Shown: one piece after another, positions 32,647-41,334 of the stretch | Layout of the letters: each line of letters opens with the position of its first letter | Position numbering within the stretch: position 1 is the stretch's first letter | Assembly (NCBI GenBank): GCA_047722305.1 | Contig: JBDNYM010000009.1 | Span: forward strand, 1-58,123 | Source of the DNA: JAKVJE01 sp047722305 | GTDB lineage: Bacteria > Actinomycetota > Actinomycetes > Actinomycetales > Microbacteriaceae | Length of the DNA: 58,123 nucleotides | Reading direction: 5' to 3' | The notes under the pieces: generated by a model | What the model was told of the DNA's origin: nothing | The model's input: the letters and a program-made list of their open reading frames with translations, nothing else | Databases searched by the model: none | Translations under genes and position numbers: made by a program

Positions 32647-33675
32647 TCAGGCCCCGAGCACCGCGTACCGGTACGCGGGGTCGTTGTCGTGCAGCACGCG
32701 CAGGATGTTGCGGTGGCCGAGCTTGTGCAGGTCGTCCTCCGACCAGTGGCGCGCTCGCAGGGCTTCGAAGACGGCCTGGTACTTCGAGACGTCCTCCAGC
32801 CCGACCGGGCCGTCGCCGAAGCCGTCGAAGTCGCCGCCCAGCCCAACGTGGTCGACGCCCATGACCTCACGGGCGTGCTCGATGTGGGCGACCGCGTCGG
32901 CGAGGGTGACCTCGGGAGCGGGGCCCCGTTCCCCGGCCTCGGACCACTCGTGGCGGGCCTGGCTGAGGAAGCCGGGCACGAACGTGATCATCTGCACGCC
33001 CCCGTTGGCGGCCAGCCGCGCCTCGACGTCGTCGGGCACATTACGCGGGTGCGGGTTGAGCGCGAAACACGAGGAGTGGCTGAACACGACCGGCAGCGTG
33101 GACGCGTCCAGCGCGTCGCGCATGGTGTCGGCGGACAAGTGGGAGAGGTCGACGAGCATCCCCAGCCGGTTCATCTCGTGCACCAGCTCGACGCCGCGGT
33201 CGCTCAGCCCGTGGTGCAGCGGGGCCTCGGCGTTCGAGTCGGCGTACTCGGTGTTCGCGTTCCAGGTGAGGGTCATGTACCGCACGCCGAGCCGGGCGTA
33301 GGCGCGCAGCACGGCCAGCGACCCGTCGATCTGGTTGCTGCCCTCGACCCCCAGCAGCGACGCGACCTTGCCGGCCGCCATCTGGCGCTCCACGTCGTCG
33401 GCGGTCACCGCCCGCCCGAACACGCCCGGGTAGCGGCGGATGAGCCGATCCACGAAGTCGATCTGCTCGAGGGTGGCGGTGACCTCGGCGGCGCCCGCGA
33501 TGTCGGTGTGCACCCACACCGACCAGAACTGGCCGCGCAGCCCGCCCCGCAGGATCTTCGGGATATCGGTGTGATGAGTCTGCCCGCTCTCCCGGTCGAT
33601 GCCCTCGACGGAATACGAGCGCTCGGTGCGGCTGTTCCAGGCCAGGTCGTTGTGACCGTCGATGACGGGGATCAT
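32647..33675 (-). CDS. Membrane-dipeptidase-type (M19) dipeptidase
   Basis: A 342-aa zinc dipeptidase of the renal dipeptidase family. Metal-ligand motifs are DGHNDLAW at residues 6-13, the bridging Glu in GVEGSNQ near 110, DLSHLS, VVFSHSSCF and the late GLGGDFDGFGD. There is no signal peptide, so it likely acts on imported peptides in the cytosol. It is divergent from an ABC peptide importer with 246 bp between the starts, a layout that pairs uptake with hydrolysis. GGAAGGAA lies 4 nt before the ATG. Its stop abuts a dispersed hairpin repeat. D,D- or L,D-specific cleavage cannot be told apart by sequence. Confidence 0.9.
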   Translation of the reverse strand: MIPVIDGHNDLAWNSRTERSYSVEGIDRESGQTHHTDIPKILRGGLRGQFWSVWVHTDIAGAAEVTATLEQIDFVDRLIRRYPGVFGRAVTADDVERQMAAGKVASLLGVEGSNQIDGSLAVLRAYARLGVRYMTLTWNANTEYADSNAEAPLHHGLSDRGVELVHEMNRLGMLVDLSHLSADTMRDALDASTLPVVFSHSSCFALNPHPRNVPDDVEARLAANGGVQMITFVPGFLSQARHEWSEAGERGPAPEVTLADAVAHIEHAREVMGVDHVGLGGDFDGFGDGPVGLEDVSKYQAVFEALRARHWSEDDLHKLGHRNILRVLHDNDPAYRYAVLGA

Positions 33676-33861
33676 GCGGTTCCTTCCAGATTTCGGATGC
33701 GGATGCGGGCGCGGACCGCTCGGGCGCGCGCCGGACTTGGCGCGACTCTATCCCCTGCAGCTGGGATATCAGGAGCGACCCGATGGCTACCGCGTATGGC
33801 AGTCCCAGTCGAGGAATCCGCAACTGCGCATCCCGAAACATGGCGGTAATGAGCCGGTGCC

Positions 33862-33867
33862 TAGGCT
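33862..33867 (+). promoter_or_regulatory. Possible -10 box of the peptide ABC operon
   Basis: TAGGCT about 54 nt before the ATG at 33922. The presumed 5' UTR holds a perfect small hairpin CCTGCGC-TG-GCGCAGG (about 33887-33902). Confidence 0.35.
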
Positions 33868-33921
33868 GAGCCCAATCGCTGAATCGCCTGCGCTGGCGCA
33901 GGGACAGAGAAGGGTATCCGC

Positions 33922-35529
33922 ATGCGCAAGTTCATGAGAATCGGTCTGGTCGCTCTGACGGCCCTCGGCCTGACGGTATCGGTGACGGCGTGCGGAGGCG
34001 GCGGTTCGTCGAATTCGTCATCGGGCAGCGGCAAGTCGCTAGTCGCCGACACGGTCTTCGATCTGAAGACACTCGACCCGGCCCGTTCGTTCGAGTTCAC
34101 GGGCGTCACGCTCGACCACCAGATCTACCAGACCGCTCTGGACTACGCGGACAACGGCAACACCCTCAACAAGGTCGTCCCCGGCCTCGCCAGCTATACG
34201 CTGTCGTCCGACGCGAAGACCGTCACGCTGAAGATGAAAGGCGCCAACTACTTCGCCGATGGCGCCAAGGTCACCGCCGACGATGTCGCGTTCAGCTACG
34301 AGCGCCTCATCGGCATCGCCGGCAACCCGGCGTTCCTGCTCGAAGACCCCAACGGAGATCCCATCAAGGTGTCGCAGCCCGACAAGAACACCGTCGTGCT
34401 CACCAGCGGCGTGGCCAACCCGTCGCTGCCGTTCATCCTGCCGAACCCCTCGCTGGGCATCGTCGAGAAGAAGGTCGTCCTCAAGCACGGCGGCACCACC
34501 GATGCCAACGATCAGGCCGGATCCTGGCTGACCTCCAACTCCGCCGGGTCCGGCCCCTACGTGGTCAAGAGCGCCGATGTGAAGAGCCAGGTCAAGCTGG
34601 CGACCAACCCGCACTATGCCGGCACCAAGCCCGCCTACTCCAACGTGGTGGTGCAGAACGTCACCTCCGCCACCCAGAAAGTGAACATCCAGGCCGGCAC
34701 CTCGCAGATGGCTTTCGACCTCAGCGCCGACGACGCCAAGTCGCTCAACTCGGGCAAGACCAAGGTCGTTACCGGCCAGTCGACCTACACGCTGTACGCC
34801 TGGTTCAATGCGCAGGAGAAGTACGGCAAAGAAGCGTCGAATGTGAAGTTCGTCCAGGCCATGCGCCACGCCATCGACTACAGCGCGATCGTCAAGTACA
34901 TGGGCAGCGGATCGGTGCAGCCCGGCGGCGTCGTGCCGCTGATGTTCGGCGGCTCGCTCAAGAGCGACCCCAACAACTCCTATGACCCGGCCAAGGCTAA
35001 GCAGCTGCTGGCCGAGTCTGGCTACAACGGCGAAGAGATCGACTTCCTGGTCAGCTCCGATGGCACCGTGGGCGGCGTCAGCATCCAGTCGCTGGGCGAG
35101 CAGGTCCAAGCGCAGGTCAAGAAGCTCGGTGTCAACCTCGTGCTCAAGCCGATGCCCTCCGTGACCGCGCTCGACACCTTCCGCTCCGGCACCTTCCAGG
35201 CCGGCCTCACCGACTGGGGCGCCGACTACCCCGACCCCGCCGACTACATCGCCTTCGGCCCCGATCAGAATGTCGGCAAGCGCGCCGCCTGGGCCACCGG
35301 CGCCGGCATCTCCAGCGCCGAGCGGCTCAAGCCCCTGTTCACCAAGGCCATGACCACCGCCAACACCTCCGACCGGTTCAAGGCCTGGCAGGACGTCCAG
35401 ACGGAGATGAACATCGACAGCCCGTTCATCCCCGTGGCCCAGCCCGGCGACCGTATGGTGTACAGCTCGTCGCTGAGCAATGTGAAGCTCAACCCGATCT
35501 GGAACGTCGAATTCGCCCAGGTGAAGTAG
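33922..35529 (+). CDS. ABC transporter substrate-binding lipoprotein (peptide family, SBP_bac_5)
   Basis: Captures oligopeptides or dipeptides outside the membrane for the importer encoded downstream (535 aa). The signal peptide MRKFMRIGLVALTALGLTVS leads to the lipobox VTAC (Cys24), then a Gly/Ser-rich tether. Domain features of family 5 binding proteins are KTLDPARSFEFTG, ADDVAFSYERLIG, the SGPYVV segment and AMRHAIDY. AGAAGGG lies 7 nt before the ATG. A family 5 protein with a five-gene dpp/opp layout could also carry nickel or other small ligands, but the divergent dipeptidase favours peptides. Confidence 0.9.
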   Translation: MRKFMRIGLVALTALGLTVSVTACGGGGSSNSSSGSGKSLVADTVFDLKTLDPARSFEFTGVTLDHQIYQTALDYADNGNTLNKVVPGLASYTLSSDAKTVTLKMKGANYFADGAKVTADDVAFSYERLIGIAGNPAFLLEDPNGDPIKVSQPDKNTVVLTSGVANPSLPFILPNPSLGIVEKKVVLKHGGTTDANDQAGSWLTSNSAGSGPYVVKSADVKSQVKLATNPHYAGTKPAYSNVVVQNVTSATQKVNIQAGTSQMAFDLSADDAKSLNSGKTKVVTGQSTYTLYAWFNAQEKYGKEASNVKFVQAMRHAIDYSAIVKYMGSGSVQPGGVVPLMFGGSLKSDPNNSYDPAKAKQLLAESGYNGEEIDFLVSSDGTVGGVSIQSLGEQVQAQVKKLGVNLVLKPMPSVTALDTFRSGTFQAGLTDWGADYPDPADYIAFGPDQNVGKRAAWATGAGISSAERLKPLFTKAMTTANTSDRFKAWQDVQTEMNIDSPFIPVAQPGDRMVYSSSLSNVKLNPIWNVEFAQVK

Positions 35530-35539
35530 CCGGGTCGCC

Positions 35540-36634
35540 GTGAGTTCTGCCGTCACCACCCCCGCCCAGGCCGGGCGTCCGACGGAGTCGGCGCATCAGC
35601 GCCGATCCGCCGGACACCCGCTGGTCAGGTACATCGCCGCCCGCCTGGGCATCAGCGTCCTGCTGGTGTGGGGCGTCACGCTCATCACGTTCATCCTCAC
35701 CAACCTGGTGCCCGCCGACCCGGTCAAGGCCGTGCTCGGAGAGGCCGCCGGCAACGACCCCCGCATCGTGGCCGCCACTCGCCACGCGATGGGCCTCGAC
35801 AAGCCCCTGGTGGTGCAGTACTTCCTCTACCTTGGCCGGCTCATGCGCGGCGACCTCGGCACCAGCGCCCAGACGCATAACCCGGTCACCCAAGACCTCG
35901 CCACGGCCTTCCCCGCCACCATCGAGCTGGCGCTCAGCGTACTGGTGCTGTCCATCATCATCGGCATCGGGCTGGGCCTCTACGCGGCTCTGCGCCACCG
36001 CCGCTTCGCCGACCAGCTCATCCGGGTGGTCTCGCTGATCGGCATCTCGCTGCCAACCTTCTGGCTGGCCATGCTGATGTTCTACGTATTCTTCTACCTA
36101 CTCGGCTGGCTGCCCGGGTCCGGACGGCTCGACCCCACGGTCACTCCCCCGCCGCACATCACCGGCATGTACACGGTGGATGCGCTGCTGACCGGGCAGT
36201 TCGACACCTTCGGCAACGCACTTGCACACCTCGTCCTGCCCGCTGCCGTGCTGACCTTGTATACCGTCGGCCTGCTCATCCGGTTCTCCCGGTCGTCCAT
36301 CCTCGACGTCATCAACCAGGACTACGTCACCGCCGCCCGTGCCAAGGGACTCAGCGGCCGCACCGTCACCTTCCGCTACATCCTGCGCGGGGCGCTGCTG
36401 CCCATTCTCACCATGGTCGGCCTCACCTTCGGCTCGCTGCTGTCCGGCTCTGTGCTCACCGAGACCGTCTTCGCCTGGCACGGGCTCGGGCAGTACGCCT
36501 TCCAGGCGGCCACCTCGCTCGACCTGCAGGCCATCATGGGGGTCGGCGTCACCATCGGCGTCGTCTACATCGCCACCAACTTCGTCGTCGACCTGCTGTA
36601 CGGCCTGATCGACCCGAGAGTGAGAGTCCAGTGA
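35540..36634 (+). CDS. Peptide ABC transporter permease (DppB/OppB type)
   Basis: First membrane subunit of the importer (364 aa, six transmembrane segments). The N-terminal region ITFILTNLVPADPVKAVLG is typical of DppB-type permeases, and the ATPase-docking EAA loop is DYVTAARAKGLSGRTV near residue 258. A GTG start at 35540, 10 bp after the binding-protein stop, gives about 30 extra hydrophilic residues before the first helix (ARLGISVLLVWGV). The gene overlaps the next permease by 4 nt. Conservation of the EAA Gly indicates a functional subunit. Confidence 0.9.
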   Translation: MSSAVTTPAQAGRPTESAHQRRSAGHPLVRYIAARLGISVLLVWGVTLITFILTNLVPADPVKAVLGEAAGNDPRIVAATRHAMGLDKPLVVQYFLYLGRLMRGDLGTSAQTHNPVTQDLATAFPATIELALSVLVLSIIIGIGLGLYAALRHRRFADQLIRVVSLIGISLPTFWLAMLMFYVFFYLLGWLPGSGRLDPTVTPPPHITGMYTVDALLTGQFDTFGNALAHLVLPAAVLTLYTVGLLIRFSRSSILDVINQDYVTAARAKGLSGRTVTFRYILRGALLPILTMVGLTFGSLLSGSVLTETVFAWHGLGQYAFQAATSLDLQAIMGVGVTIGVVYIATNFVVDLLYGLIDPRVRVQ

Positions 36635-37512
36635 GCGCCGCCACCACCATCCCAGGACGCCGCCGCCTGCGGCTGCGCCTGCCCACCGAATGGCACACTC
36701 CGCTGGCCGTGGTCGGTGTGGTCATCATCGTCTTCTGGCTGCTGGTGGTCATCTTCGGCCCCCTGCTGCAGCCCCAGAACCCGCTCGCCCAGAGCCCCAA
36801 CCGGCTCGCCGCCCCCTCCGGGGCGCACTGGTTCGGCACCGATGAACTCGGCCGCGACGTGCTTTCGCGCGTCATCGCCGGCGCCCGACTCTCCATCCCC
36901 GTCGCCATCGCGCTGGTCGCGCTGTCGCTGCTGCTGGGAGGACTGCTCGGGATGCTGGCCGGCTACTTCGGCCGCGTGACCGACGAGATCATCATGCGGT
37001 TCGCCGACATCGTGCTCGCCTTCCCCGCCATCATCCTCGCCATGGTCATCACCGCCGCCCTCGGCCCCGGCATCTCGAACGCCGTGCTCGCCATGCTGCT
37101 GGTCAACTGGCCGCAGTACGCCCGCATCATGCGATCGATGGTGCTCGGGGCGCACAACAGCGAATACGTGATCTCCGGCAGGCTGCTCGGCTACGGTGTG
37201 TGGCGGTCGCTGCGCGTGGACATCCTGCCCAATGTCATCTCACCGGTGCTCGTGCTCGCCACCCTCGACTTTGGCAACGCCATCCTGCTGCTGTCCGGGC
37301 TGTCGTTCCTTGGCCTCGGCGCCGTGCCGCCCACTCCCGAATGGGGTTCCATGGTCTCGGCCGGGATGAACAACTTCTCGTCATGGTGGATCGCCACCTT
37401 CCCCGGCCTCGCCATCTTCACCATCGTCATGGGGTTCAACTTCCTCGGCGACGCGCTGCGCGACGCCATGGATCCCCGTATGAAGAAGCACATCCAGAAC
37501 GAGGCGATATGA
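36631..37512 (+). CDS. Peptide ABC transporter permease (DppC/OppC type)
   Basis: Second membrane subunit (293 aa). The extracytoplasmic hallmark HWFGTDELGRDVLSRVIAGAR is at about residues 66-85, and the EAA loop is EYVISGRLLGYGVWRSL near 183-199. Six transmembrane segments can be placed. The GTG start overlaps the upstream stop (GTGA), and its own stop overlaps the ATPase start by ATGA, so the operon is tightly coupled. Confidence 0.9.
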   Translation: MSAATTIPGRRRLRLRLPTEWHTPLAVVGVVIIVFWLLVVIFGPLLQPQNPLAQSPNRLAAPSGAHWFGTDELGRDVLSRVIAGARLSIPVAIALVALSLLLGGLLGMLAGYFGRVTDEIIMRFADIVLAFPAIILAMVITAALGPGISNAVLAMLLVNWPQYARIMRSMVLGAHNSEYVISGRLLGYGVWRSLRVDILPNVISPVLVLATLDFGNAILLLSGLSFLGLGAVPPTPEWGSMVSAGMNNFSSWWIATFPGLAIFTIVMGFNFLGDALRDAMDPRMKKHIQNEAI

Positions 37513-38405
37513 CCAGTCCATCCGCCGTCCCCGTTCCCGGGCCCGCCCGCATGGACGCCGTCCCCTGCCTCCGGATCCAGGACCTCAACCTGTCCATCGA
37601 CGGCACCCAGATCCTCAAGCACGTCAGCATCGACGTCCCCGCCGGGCAGGTCACCGGGCTGGCCGGCGAATCCGGCTCCGGCAAGACTATGACCGGGATG
37701 ACCGTCATGCGCCTGCAACCTCCCGAGGCCGAGGTCACCGGCAGCATCCGCTTCCACGACACCGACCTGCTGCGGCTGCCCGAGCGCAAGATGGCCGACC
37801 AGCGCGGCCGCCACATCGCCATGGTTTTTCAGGATCCCACCGCCAGCCTGCACCCCATGATCACCATCGCCGGGCAGCTGACTGACCACCTCCGTCACCA
37901 TCTCAAGCTGTCGAAGCATGACGCGCTCGACCGCGCCCTCGACCTGCTGCGTCAAGTGCGCGTCCCCGACCCCGAGAACGCCCTACGCCGCTATCCCCAC
38001 CAGTTCAGCGGCGGGCAGCTGCAGCGCATCGCCATCGCCATCGCCATCGCCTGCCGCCCGGAGCTGCTCATCGCCGACGAGCCCACCACTGCCCTCGACG
38101 TCACCGTGCAGGCCGGCATCCTGCGCCTGCTGCGACAGCTGTGCGGCGAGACCGGACTCACCATCGTGCTCATCACCCATGACCTCGGCGTCATGTCGGC
38201 ACTCGCCGACCACATCGCCGTCATGCGCAACGGCGAGATCGTCGAGCACGGAACCCGGTACGACGTGATCCGCCACCCGCAGCACCCGTACACGCGGTCG
38301 CTCATCGACTCCCTGCCCAAGAACATGATGGAGCGGGGAGAGGGGGCAGGGGGCGGCGCTCCGGCCGTCCCCGAGGCTCCTAGCGAAAGCGAGGAGGCGA
38401 AATGA
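37509..38405 (+). CDS. Peptide ABC transporter ATP-binding protein (DppD/OppD type)
   Basis: First ATPase of the importer (298 aa). Walker A is GESGSGKTM near residue 54, the Q-loop AMVFQDPTASLHP, the signature FSGGQLQRIAIA, Walker B LLIADEPTTALD and the switch ITHDLGV. The C-terminus carries the oligopeptide-transporter extension HPQHPYTRSLIDSLP, then a short acidic Gly-rich tail. It starts in a 4-nt overlap with the permease gene and ends overlapping the second ATPase by 4 nt. Confidence 0.92.
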   Translation: MTSPSAVPVPGPARMDAVPCLRIQDLNLSIDGTQILKHVSIDVPAGQVTGLAGESGSGKTMTGMTVMRLQPPEAEVTGSIRFHDTDLLRLPERKMADQRGRHIAMVFQDPTASLHPMITIAGQLTDHLRHHLKLSKHDALDRALDLLRQVRVPDPENALRRYPHQFSGGQLQRIAIAIAIACRPELLIADEPTTALDVTVQAGILRLLRQLCGETGLTIVLITHDLGVMSALADHIAVMRNGEIVEHGTRYDVIRHPQHPYTRSLIDSLPKNMMERGEGAGGGAPAVPEAPSESEEAK

Positions 38406-39181
38406 GCACCGCCCTCGATGTCAACGACCTCAGCGTCGTCTACAAGCAGCCCGGTCGCCGCCTCCTGACCGCCGTCGACAGCGTCTCGTTCCAGGTGAAC
38501 CCGGGCGAGGTCGTCGGCCTGGTCGGCGAATCCGGCTGCGGAAAATCCACCATCGCCCGCGCCATCTGCGGGCTCGAACCAGTGCACAGCGGATCCATCA
38601 GCTTCGGCGGCACCCCGATCACGCCTCTGCGGATGCGGCGGCGGCCCGCCAGCCTGCAGCGCATCCAGATGGTCTTCCAGAACCCGTACGCATCGCTGAA
38701 CCCTAAGCGCCGCATCCGCGACCAGATCGAGGACGGCCGCCGGACCAACCCCATCCCCGCACCGACCGTGCCCGAGCTGCTCGACCTCGTGGAGATCCCA
38801 CGGGCAGCCGCCAGCGCCTACCCGTACCAATTCAGTGGTGGGCAGCGGCAGCGCATCGCCATCGCCCGGGCAGTGGCCACCGGGGCCGACCTACTCATCG
38901 GCGACGAGCCCATCGCGTCCCTCGACGCCTCCCTGCAGGCCAAGATCGCCCAGCTCATGCGCGATGTGTGCCTGCGCACCAATGCCTCGCTACTATTCAT
39001 CAGCCATGACCTCGCCGTCGTGCGGCTCATCGCCGACCGCGTGCTGGTCATGAACCAGGGCCAACTCGTCGAGCACGGCCCCACCGCCGAGATCTGGGCC
39101 CACCCGCGCGAGGAATACACGCGCCGGCTGCTCGCCGCCATCCCCGAGGCCGACGGGCTGGGACGACTGCCGGAGGTGTAG
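38402..39181 (+). CDS. Peptide ABC transporter ATP-binding protein (DppF/OppF type)
   Basis: Second ATPase (259 aa). Walker A is GESGCGKST near residue 44, the Q-loop MVFQNPYASLNP, the signature FSGGQRQRIAIAR, Walker B LLIGDEPIASLD and the switch LFISHDLAVV. It lacks most of the oligopeptide C-terminal iron-sulfur-type extension and ends soon after HPREEYTRRLLAAIP. It is the last gene of the importer operon; a dispersed hairpin repeat begins 15 bp after its stop. Confidence 0.92.
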   Translation: MSTALDVNDLSVVYKQPGRRLLTAVDSVSFQVNPGEVVGLVGESGCGKSTIARAICGLEPVHSGSISFGGTPITPLRMRRRPASLQRIQMVFQNPYASLNPKRRIRDQIEDGRRTNPIPAPTVPELLDLVEIPRAAASAYPYQFSGGQRQRIAIARAVATGADLLIGDEPIASLDASLQAKIAQLMRDVCLRTNASLLFISHDLAVVRLIADRVLVMNQGQLVEHGPTAEIWAHPREEYTRRLLAAIPEADGLGRLPEV

Positions 39182-39196
39182 GAGGCGCCCTGGCCA

Positions 39197-39278
39197 CCGG
39201 ACTCAGGGGATCGGCCGAACTCAGGCGTCCCGTCTCCTGACTTCGGCGCGAAAGGTACAGATCTCCTGAGTTCGGCGA
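39197..39278. repeat. Dispersed intergenic repeat, family 1, copy C
   Basis: Forward unit CCGGACTCAGGGGATCGG (39197-39214), partial forward CCGAACTCAGG (39215-39225), reverse TCTCCTGACTTCGGCG and reverse AGATCTCCTGAGTTCGGCG (to 39278). The layout is the same as copies A and B. It sits between the end of the peptide transporter operon and the FMN riboswitch, where a terminator is expected. Confidence 0.75.
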
Positions 39279-39363
39279 GGCCACCCCGAGCCTGCCGCGC
39301 CCGCATCCAGCAGACTGCCGGCCACCAGCGCCCCGCCGGCGGCTATACTCAGCCTCAGCAATT

Positions 39364-39482
39364 CGTGTTACGGGGTCGGTGAAATTCCGAACCGGCGGTG
39401 AAAGTCCGCGACCCGCGCGCCTGGCGTGCGGCTGATCCGGTGAGATTCCGGAACCGACGGTCAGAGTCCGGATGAGAGCAAC
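39364..39482 (+). ncRNA. FMN riboswitch (RFN element)
   Basis: Shows the conserved RFN blocks in order: TTACGGGGTCGGTGAAATTC, CGAACCGGCGGTGAAAGTCC, a variable stem (CGCGCGCCTGGCGTGCG), then GATCCGGTGAGATTCCGGAA, CCGACGGTCAGAGTCCGGAT and GAGAG. Binding of FMN is known to shut off downstream riboflavin genes. The ribD start lies about 60 nt after it. Confidence 0.96.
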
Positions 39483-39487
39483 ACGAT

Positions 39488-39528
39488 GGCGCTGCCCGGT
39501 CGGCAGCGCCCTCCCCCGTATGCACGGG
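39488..39528 (+). promoter_or_regulatory. Expression platform of the FMN riboswitch
   Basis: Hairpin GGCGCTGCC-CGGTC-GGCAGCGCC (39488-39510), then a smaller CCCGT-ATGC-ACGGG hairpin (39515-39528) just before the ribosome binding site GAGGAGGAG. The absence of a T-run suggests control of translation, or Rho-type termination, rather than an intrinsic terminator. Confidence 0.55.
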
Positions 39529-39540
39529 CGAGGAGGAGCA

Positions 39541-40653
39541 ATGACCGACCACATCATCGAGACGGCGATGCGCCGTGCCTTCGATCTCGCCCGCCGCGGC
39601 CCCCTGTATGGCGGCAATCCCCAGGTCGGCTGCGTCATCCTCACCCCACGGGGCGACGAGCTCGCGGGCGGATTCCATCACGGCACCGGCACCCCCCACG
39701 CCGAGATCGAGGCCATGGACGGGCTCACCCCCGAACAGCTGCGCGGCGCCACCGTCGTGGTCAGCCTCGAGCCGTGCCATCACTACGGGCACACCGGCCC
39801 CTGCACGAAGGCGCTCATCGCCGCCGGAGTCGCCCGCGTCTACTACTCCGTCAGCGACCCCGGAGAGCAGTCGGGGCACGGCGCCGACGAGCTGCGCGCC
39901 GCCGGCATCGAAGTGCACGGCGGCATCCTGCGCGCCGAGGGCGAGCAGCTGCTGCACCGCTGGCTCACCTCCATGCGGCGGCACCGCCCCTACGTCATCG
40001 CGAAGTTCGCCACCAGCCTCGACGGCCGCGGCGCCGCCCAGGACGGATCGAGCCAGTGGATCAGCGGCCCCGAATCGCGCACGCACGCCCACCGGCTGCG
40101 CGCGACGTGCGACGGCATCATCGTGGGCACCGGTACCGTCCTCGACGACGACCCCGCCCTCACCGCCCGGCATCCGGACGGCTCGCTGTATCCGCACCAG
40201 CCCGTCCCGATCGTCATCGGTCACCGCTCGCTGCCCGCGCAGGCGCGCATCTTCGCCGGGCCGCACCAGCCCATCTTCTACAACCGCCAGACCCCGCTGC
40301 AGGCCCTCTCCGACCTCTTCGACCGGGGCCTGCGCACCGTGATCGTCGAGGGCGGGCCCACGCTGATGAGCTCGTTCATCGGCGAGAACCTCGTGGACGA
40401 ATACCACGTCTACCTGGCGCCCAAGCTGCTGGGCGGATGGCGTCTGTCCGTCACCCAGATCGGGGTGCGCGGGATCGCCGAGGCCCTGCAGCTGCGGATC
40501 GCCGACACCTTCATGATCGGCGAGGACATCTTCATCGAGGCTTTCCCGGTCGCCGATGCGCGTACCGAGGTCGGGGCGGGCAGCGCCGCCGGCGCATCCT
40601 CGACCACGCCGATCTCCGCCGCAGACGGAACAGACAGAAGAGAGGACTCCTGA
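39541..40653 (+). CDS. ribD: Bifunctional riboflavin biosynthesis deaminase/reductase
   Basis: Catalyses steps two and three of the riboflavin pathway: deamination, then NADPH reduction, of the pyrimidine from GTP. The N-terminal deaminase domain carries the zinc motif HAEIEAM (residues 53-59) and EPCHHYGHTGPC (Cys79, Cys88). The C-terminal reductase domain begins at about residue 150 with ASLDGR-type FATSLDGRGAA, followed by VEGGPTLMSSF. It has 370 aa, with an Ala/Ser-rich tail of about 25 residues. The ATG at 39541 has GAGGAGGAG 3 nt upstream. It overlaps ribE by 1 nt. Confidence 0.95.
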   Translation: MTDHIIETAMRRAFDLARRGPLYGGNPQVGCVILTPRGDELAGGFHHGTGTPHAEIEAMDGLTPEQLRGATVVVSLEPCHHYGHTGPCTKALIAAGVARVYYSVSDPGEQSGHGADELRAAGIEVHGGILRAEGEQLLHRWLTSMRRHRPYVIAKFATSLDGRGAAQDGSSQWISGPESRTHAHRLRATCDGIIVGTGTVLDDDPALTARHPDGSLYPHQPVPIVIGHRSLPAQARIFAGPHQPIFYNRQTPLQALSDLFDRGLRTVIVEGGPTLMSSFIGENLVDEYHVYLAPKLLGGWRLSVTQIGVRGIAEALQLRIADTFMIGEDIFIEAFPVADARTEVGAGSAAGASSTTPISAADGTDRREDS

Positions 40654-41333
40654 TGTTCACCGGCATCATCTCCGAGCTCGGGCTCATCCGCGACGTGCGG
40701 ATGCAGGACGACGCCGCCGTCCTGACCGTCGAGGCTCCCGGGGCCTGCGCAGATGCGCGCCCCGGCGACTCCATCAGCGTCAACGGCGTGTGCCTGACCG
40801 CCCTGCCGCCAGCGGCGGACGTCCCCCTGTCGGCCGGCAGCTTCCGTGCGGACGTCATGGGCGAGACCCTCGCTCGCACCACGCTCGCCGCGGCGCGGCC
40901 CGGGACGCCCGTCGACATCGAGACCGCGCTGCACCCCAGCGACCGTCTCGGCGGCCACGTCGTGCAGGGCCACGTCGACGCCACCGCCCCGGTGCTGGCC
41001 GTCACCCCGCATCCGCAGTGGCGCGTCCTGCGCATCGGCCTGCCCGCCGGGATCGCCCCGCTGGTGGCGTACAAGGGATCGATCGCGGTGAACGGCGTCT
41101 CCCTCACCGTCTCGGCCGTGGGGGATGCGGACGGCGAGGGCGTGGACGGCGAGGGCGGCGGCGCCTGGTTCGAGGTCTCGCTCATCCCCGAAACGTTGCA
41201 GCGCACCGTCCTCGGCCAGCTGACCGTCGGCGACCGCGTCAACCTGGAGAGCGACGTGCTGGCCCGGCACGTACGCCGACTCATCGAACAGGGCATCGGC
41301 CTGCCCACGCAGGCCCCAGAGAGGAACGACTGA
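40653..41333 (+). CDS. ribE: Riboflavin synthase alpha chain
   Basis: Final pathway step: two lumazine molecules dismutate to riboflavin and the pyrimidine precursor (226 aa). Two lumazine-binding repeats are seen. The first starts MFTGIISELG with SVNGVCLTA, and the second has LGGHVVQGHVD and AVNGVSLTV. A Gly/Asp/Glu-rich insert (about residues 157-170) in the second repeat is unusual. The ATG overlaps the ribD stop by 1 nt. The stop is 1 nt before the ribBA ATG. Confidence 0.95.
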   Translation: MFTGIISELGLIRDVRMQDDAAVLTVEAPGACADARPGDSISVNGVCLTALPPAADVPLSAGSFRADVMGETLARTTLAAARPGTPVDIETALHPSDRLGGHVVQGHVDATAPVLAVTPHPQWRVLRIGLPAGIAPLVAYKGSIAVNGVSLTVSAVGDADGEGVDGEGGGAWFEVSLIPETLQRTVLGQLTVGDRVNLESDVLARHVRRLIEQGIGLPTQAPERND

Positions 41334-41334
41334 C

